Below are positions 59,390 through 64,000 of a stretch of 64,000 bases of DNA, in pieces; position 1 is the first letter of the stretch; each line of letters starts with the position of its first letter. The translations under genes were made by a program, and so were the position numbers. The notes below the pieces were generated by a model, which saw only the letters and a list, made by a program, of their open reading frames with translations, searched no databases and was not told the DNA's origin. The stretch is from Rhynochetos jubatus (taxonomy: Eukaryota; Chordata; Aves; Eurypygiformes; Rhynochetidae), in contig CM050690.1 of assembly GCA_027574665.1 (NCBI GenBank), positions 65,133,905 through 65,197,904 on the forward strand. The letters are read 5' to 3'.

Positions 59390-61216
59390 GACAGTAAAAA
59401 CTGTGCTGTATACATACTGCATCAACTTCTTCACATTATGAGAACACACAACAAATTTAAACTTACACCTTACGTACACAAGCAACAGCAAAAATATACA
59501 ACATTTTTTGTTGCATCTGCTTGCTAGGTACAGAATATCATCCTCTTCCTACTCCTGTTCCAGAATAAAGCATCCACATTGAGGAGTTTGACTGGGAAAA
59601 CCATATGTTTATAATATTATTCTACAAACAATAGTGGGAAAATAACCAGGGCAGACAAGACAGAGAAGAATGTGACTACTCTCTATACAGTCTGTGCCTA
59701 TAAAATATTTCTGCAAGCACAACCTTCATATATAGGAAAAGAGCAGTTTTGAAAATAATGATCTTTTGGGACAGTCTGTAGAAATCCCTTGAAATCTGGA
59801 CACTCCTGGATGTGTCACGACCAATACTAAAATGATAAGAACAACTGTCGCCTTTTTTCAAAATGCCCATTTTTGCAGTCCTAAATGGTGACTCCTAGGC
59901 ACAGTCGTAATAAAAATAGATAAAAATTGACTGCAAATGTGGCTTACACTTTGTGGGATGACATAAAATTTCACCTTCCTTTCATCTTTTAAGATGTCAT
60001 CAGGTGATTAGCGGGTAGGAGCACTCAACAGCAGGAAATACACTCATAACAACAGGAATATGGAAGGAGAAGTATCCAAACTATAAGTAGCCAGAAGCAA
60101 AGAGCAGCAGAACAATTTATCAGTTTCTGACACAGATTTATTTTTATTCACAATACCTTCCTGGTGATCGATGAGGTGTTATAAATTCCACAGTACACAC
60201 CATGATGAATCTACTTAGGGAAAAGAAGAACATTATTTGTCACAGGTATGAACCCTCCCAAATGAGCCACTAGAAGAGATCAAAGCACTGAGCATTTCTC
60301 TAGGCTTTTGCAGAATAAAAAATTTAGGTTTTAACATTTTATTTCTAACTACTCCTTACTTAGCAAAATTCTATGTAGAAAGTTTGTTTGTACTGATACC
60401 AATCAAAAAAAAAAAAAAAGGCATAAATATTTCCCCTGATTTCCACAACACAAACAATACTCGAATGTTCTCAAAATGTCCCCACTGCAGTCCTTAGGTG
60501 GTGTAAACAGGGACAGTTTTACTGAAGTCTATTTTCCACATCTTCTTAAAATTATTGTGCTTTATGTCTTAGCGTTTACACCCATATGTTCTGTGGACTG
60601 GACAAAATTAGTTTCATAGATGAATTTATACTTTGGAATTGCTTCATCTTAGGGCTTTTAATATATTCTCCATCAAGATAAGCATTTTTTTCTCACATTT
60701 TTCAGACTTTACTTCCAAGTTTTTTAATATTGTGTCTTTCCTAACATTTACAGAAGGGTGCAGACCTGTCTGTGGCTTTGCAGTCATAACAGTATTTATG
60801 TAGTTAACTGGTGAACAAACTTGAAGGATGTCAAACTTGCAAACGTTTCACTCCTGTATCACAAAAATAATCCAGAGAATAATAATTTCAATGTTTAATG
60901 TATACTCGCTATAATCTATCCTTGAGTGAAAAAGTAAATCTGATCATTATAATGTCCACACTAACATTTATTAGATGACTTGCCTTTAAAAGTCCAAGAA
61001 AATTAGTAGTTTGGAATTTCAAATAGCCTCCCCTCTCTTTATTGAGATACTCAGAGGAGTTAAAGACAAAATTATTGCTTCGACATCGAAAGAAATTAAA
61101 CTAATGAATGTTTTTCTGAAGAGAGGCAATTACATTTAAGAAAGTTAAAATGATGGTTTCTAAGCAACTATGTTCAGCCTACATACATTGTCTATTCATA
61201 ACCTCTAGCAGAGTAC
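59390..61216. other. No gene recognised
   Basis: Unique AT-rich DNA with an A-run at 60405-60419. No gene or named repeat is visible. Confidence 0.55.
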
Positions 61217-61241
61217 AGGAAATGACAGGCTGTCATTTCCT
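61217..61241. repeat. Near-perfect palindrome, 12-bp arms
   Basis: The arms aggaaatgacag (61217-61228) and ctgtcatttcct (61230-61241) are exact reverse complements separated by a single g. A short direct repeat tacagaaca, two copies, follows at about 61241-61258. Function is unknown; palindromes this tight are unstable in copying. Confidence 0.65.
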
Positions 61242-61563
61242 ACAGAACACTACAGAACAGAGTGAGACATGCAGGGTTATGCCATTTCTTTCCTGTGTTA
61301 CCTCCTACAGGAGAGAGATCAGTTATATCTCTCATACATCATGGATTAGGTTAAATAACTTATCTCAGAGTAGTGAGAATGCAGTGAGAATGCTTCCAAG
61401 AATATAGCCACTTACCTCTAAAACATCACTACCATCTATACGCTGGACAAACATCTCTTGACTAGTGTTCTGGGTAAACACAGCACTGAGTTCCCCCAAA
61501 GTTTCAGAGGTAGAATTAGCATTTCAGTTTGGTCCATCAACATTGTAATTTATAACTCATTGT
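61242..61563. other. No gene recognised
   Basis: Short unique stretch between the palindrome and a probable DNA-transposon relic. Nothing identifiable. Confidence 0.5.
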
Positions 61564-61682
61564 CTTGATCCTGCAATTATAGCAGATGGGCAGATTTCTG
61601 TGCCAGCACGAAACAACATTAACTTCACTGAGACTCTGCATGGGTGTAACCTTCAGTCTATACACTGTAAATTACAGGACTA
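61564..61682. mobile_element. Probable ancient palindromic DNA-transposon (MITE-like) relic
   Basis: The left end cttgatcctgcaatt (61564-61578) and right end aattacaggacta (61670-61682) are near-inverted repeats. Between them, attaacttcactgagactctgcatgggtgtaa resembles the attgacttcaatgggactctgcatgggtgtaa text of an old amniote palindromic repeat that I recall but cannot name. A similar degraded phrase, agaatcaaggcctaaatgaaatcag, follows at about 61774-61798. The copy is strongly decayed and has no coding sequence. Family assignment is by memory only. Confidence 0.45.
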
Positions 61683-64000
61683 GGGCTTATGATTATTTTT
61701 TCTGGGCTTCTAATAAATGACAGCATCACACTTTCCCAATGGCCCATCTTTGTCAGCTTTCTGAATATATGACAGAATCAAGGCCTAAATGAAATCAGTA
61801 AGGATTCCTCCATTAACTTCTAGGACAACTTCATGAATTTCTTTATAATCTTTATGCCTAAAAGAACCATGAGATCTGGGGACATTTATTTTTAAAATCA
61901 GTTTGGAGAAAAAAAAAAAAAGATAAAAGACTGGAAGCTGATACTGCTGCAATTTTAGCAATATAGCTGATATAATAAAAACTGATTCCTCTGTTGCAAC
62001 AACGACAAAAGTACTTGAACATGTATCACACTGTCAGCAGCAAACATGCTACAAAATGGATTTTGAAATTTTGTAGAAACATTTAATTTGAATGTATTGT
62101 CTTTTTTCTCTGCTTTCCCAAATAGTTTCCTCTTGGCATAGAGCAAAAAGAATAAAGAAATCTAAAAATACTTTGTTTATTAGTTCTTTAATTGAAGGAA
62201 AAGGAGGCACACACTTTATTCTGCCTTCCAGTAAAAATCAAAAACAACAAACGTGATTAAATAATCAGAAATATATAGAAATGAGGACATCAGTGTTAGC
62301 TTATCTTTAGAACATGGCCTTTATTCTCCATTTTAATTCATTTTTTTCCTGCTCTGAATACAGAAAACTTTTCAGAGGTTTTGTAGTTGGGTATTTTTGG
62401 TTGGGTTTTTTGATATTACTGCATTCATGCAAGCTTATCCAGTGAGGAAACACTTCCCCATCTTCAGCTGCAGGAGCAGAAGTATTTCCCACTTTATTTT
62501 GTGCTAAGACCTACACATCCCATACGGAATTCAGGTCTGTTAACATCACTGTGCAAGGATTTAGAGAACAGCCAGGAGTACGGGGTTTGTTTAGAGGAGC
62601 AGCAGAAGCTGCATGTGCCCCAACACAAAGCACTGTTTGCACAGAAAACCAATTTTTTTTCACAAATGGCAAGAAAAACTTCTTTCTAGGGCTCAACGTA
62701 ACATCGATAAGCTGCTTAGGTCGTGCATAGGAAGCAGACATCTTCTTGTACCCATATTCTGTTTCAAATATTATACCCTAAAACCAATTTAAATCCAGTT
62801 ATCATGAATGTCAGGAATACTGTAACAAACAAGTCTTCTGAGGCCAACAGCCCAAACTGTGAGGATTTGGGGTGCAGGAAGTTCTGCTATATAAGGAAGC
62901 ATTACTTTATGCTGGGATTCTGAATTAATAGCTAATAGCTAATTAATTAGTTTCACCTATTAACGAGTGATTATGTATTTCTGGAACTAGCAGAATGCAT
63001 CATTTACATATACAATTGTATATACTCCATGCTTCATTTATCGTACTAAAAAACTAAAAATACAGAAGGTTAACCACTAAAAGTAGATCTGAGAAACACC
63101 TGGCTTTTGTATGCAAGTTTTTAATGAAGTTAGTTATCACATGTCATGAAAGCAAACAACTACAGTAATTTTTATAATGGCCCTCCTCATCAAAACCAGA
63201 GGTGCCTTAATTTTTTGCTTGAGCCCTTCATGAGTCAAATAAAGTGAATGGTATTAAATGAATGAGGGCGTGTTTTTTCTTACAAAGAATAGTACTACAT
63301 CCCAGAGAGGTGAGAATGTAAATGAAAGGCAGTGGAATCAACAGTGGCTGCATATTCAAAGGAAGATATGCAAATAAGTGATAAAAGATCTGAGAGTAAC
63401 CATTGACCAAGGGGTGCAGAAGAGGAGTTAAATGGCTGACTTACAAGATAACAGAAACCACCAGTTAATCATGTACAAAAAATCCTTTCACAGCTAACTA
63501 ATTTTCTACAATTTTAGGGATTTTCTTCTGCTTCAAAAATTTAAAAACTAAGTGAACAATTAACATTTCCCATGTACTGCAAAAGTATTTTCCCACCTCA
63601 TTAAAGTCATGTTTCATGCTCAGCTCCTTGTTAGCACATTAACAGGCAATTAAGTACATACAATATGCATATGACACAGTCACAAAGTGGGACACAGTCC
63701 ACACCCTGGAATGCTTCGTCAGCACTACTCATGTTCAACTCCTGTATCCTTTGCAATATTGAATAGTTGTACAAATAATTCTGGCTACCCTGAGGAAGCC
63801 AAAATGATGCTCCTGAGCAGAAATACATACAGAGAGAGGATGCCAAATGTTGTCTTAAACCTAGGCACTTTCATTTGCATTTTTTGCTGTTTATGTTGTG
63901 ATTAGGAGCATTGAAGGAAACTCTTCTGTGGATTAGTTCAGCCAAGACATGTAACAGCTCCATTATAATAAACAAATGGCTACTGTGGTTGTTTTTCTGC
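61683..64000. other. No gene recognised; unique AT-rich DNA
   Basis: No gene or certain repeat is visible to the end of the window. A possible second relic of the 61564 type lies at about 61770-61840. An A-run is at about 61910-61922. Open frames are at most 76 codons. Confidence 0.55.

Noticed and set aside
1-64000. tRNA, rRNA, CRISPR arrays, bacterial-style operons or toxin systems
   Set aside because: No tRNA B-box pattern, rRNA text, regularly spaced repeats or clustered long frames were seen; the repeat content shows a bird nuclear genome.

Overview
This window looks like gene-poor nuclear DNA from a bird. The evidence is its repeats. There are many copies and fragments of CR1, the dominant avian LINE, including 3' ends with the ATTCTRTG-type octamer tail. 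There are also several long terminal repeats (LTRs) of the types common in bird ERVL-like endogenous retroviruses. The background is AT-rich, and the clear GC-rich stretches fall mostly within repeats. I could not support any host protein-coding gene, tRNA, rRNA, CRISPR array or operon. The window is best read as intergenic desert or the inside of a very long intron. Repeat family calls come from remembered consensus sequences, not from a search, so boundaries are approximate by about 5 to 30 bases unless a sharp landmark is named.

Layout. 1-10.4 kb: an ancient CR1 split by a younger one (1.26-1.72 kb), a CR1 3' end (4.33-4.76 kb), a scrambled CR1 endonuclease/linker copy (5.27-6.50 kb), an ancient CR1 reverse-transcriptase (RT) relic beside a short young copy (8.74-9.36 kb), and another CR1 3' end (10.15-10.36 kb). 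10.4-28.4 kb: mostly unique AT-rich sequence, with a strong G-quadruplex motif (13.97 kb), an internally deleted antisense CR1 (15.7-16.5 kb), a 0.94-kb CR1 copy holding the RT active-site region (20.6-21.5 kb), a short hairpin and a three-unit tandem repeat. 28.4-30.1 kb: the longest CR1 copy, missing the RT catalytic core. 31.96-33.57 kb: an LTR remnant, then a CR1 nested inside an older antisense CR1. 35.39-37.15 kb: a 66-bp LTR relic and a full-size solo LTR. 41.7-46.8 kb: the densest cluster, with the 5' part of an ERVL-like fossil on the minus strand (LTR, primer-binding site, leader, gag-like region) followed by four CR1 pieces in both orientations. 46.8-64 kb: largely unique AT-rich DNA with two small CR1 relics, a microsatellite, two near-perfect hairpins and a probable ancient palindromic DNA-transposon relic at 61.6 kb.

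Nothing here works together as a gene system. The biological content is a history of retrotransposition: at least two clear nested insertions, two CR1 copies with the middle missing, and LTR fossils at several stages of decay. I found no convincing new system. The most checkable unusual items are the nested CR1 with a possible 3-4 base duplication, the LTR reduced to its two ends, the G-quadruplex tract, the 13-bp perfect hairpin and a few unique stretches that read like conserved non-coding DNA.
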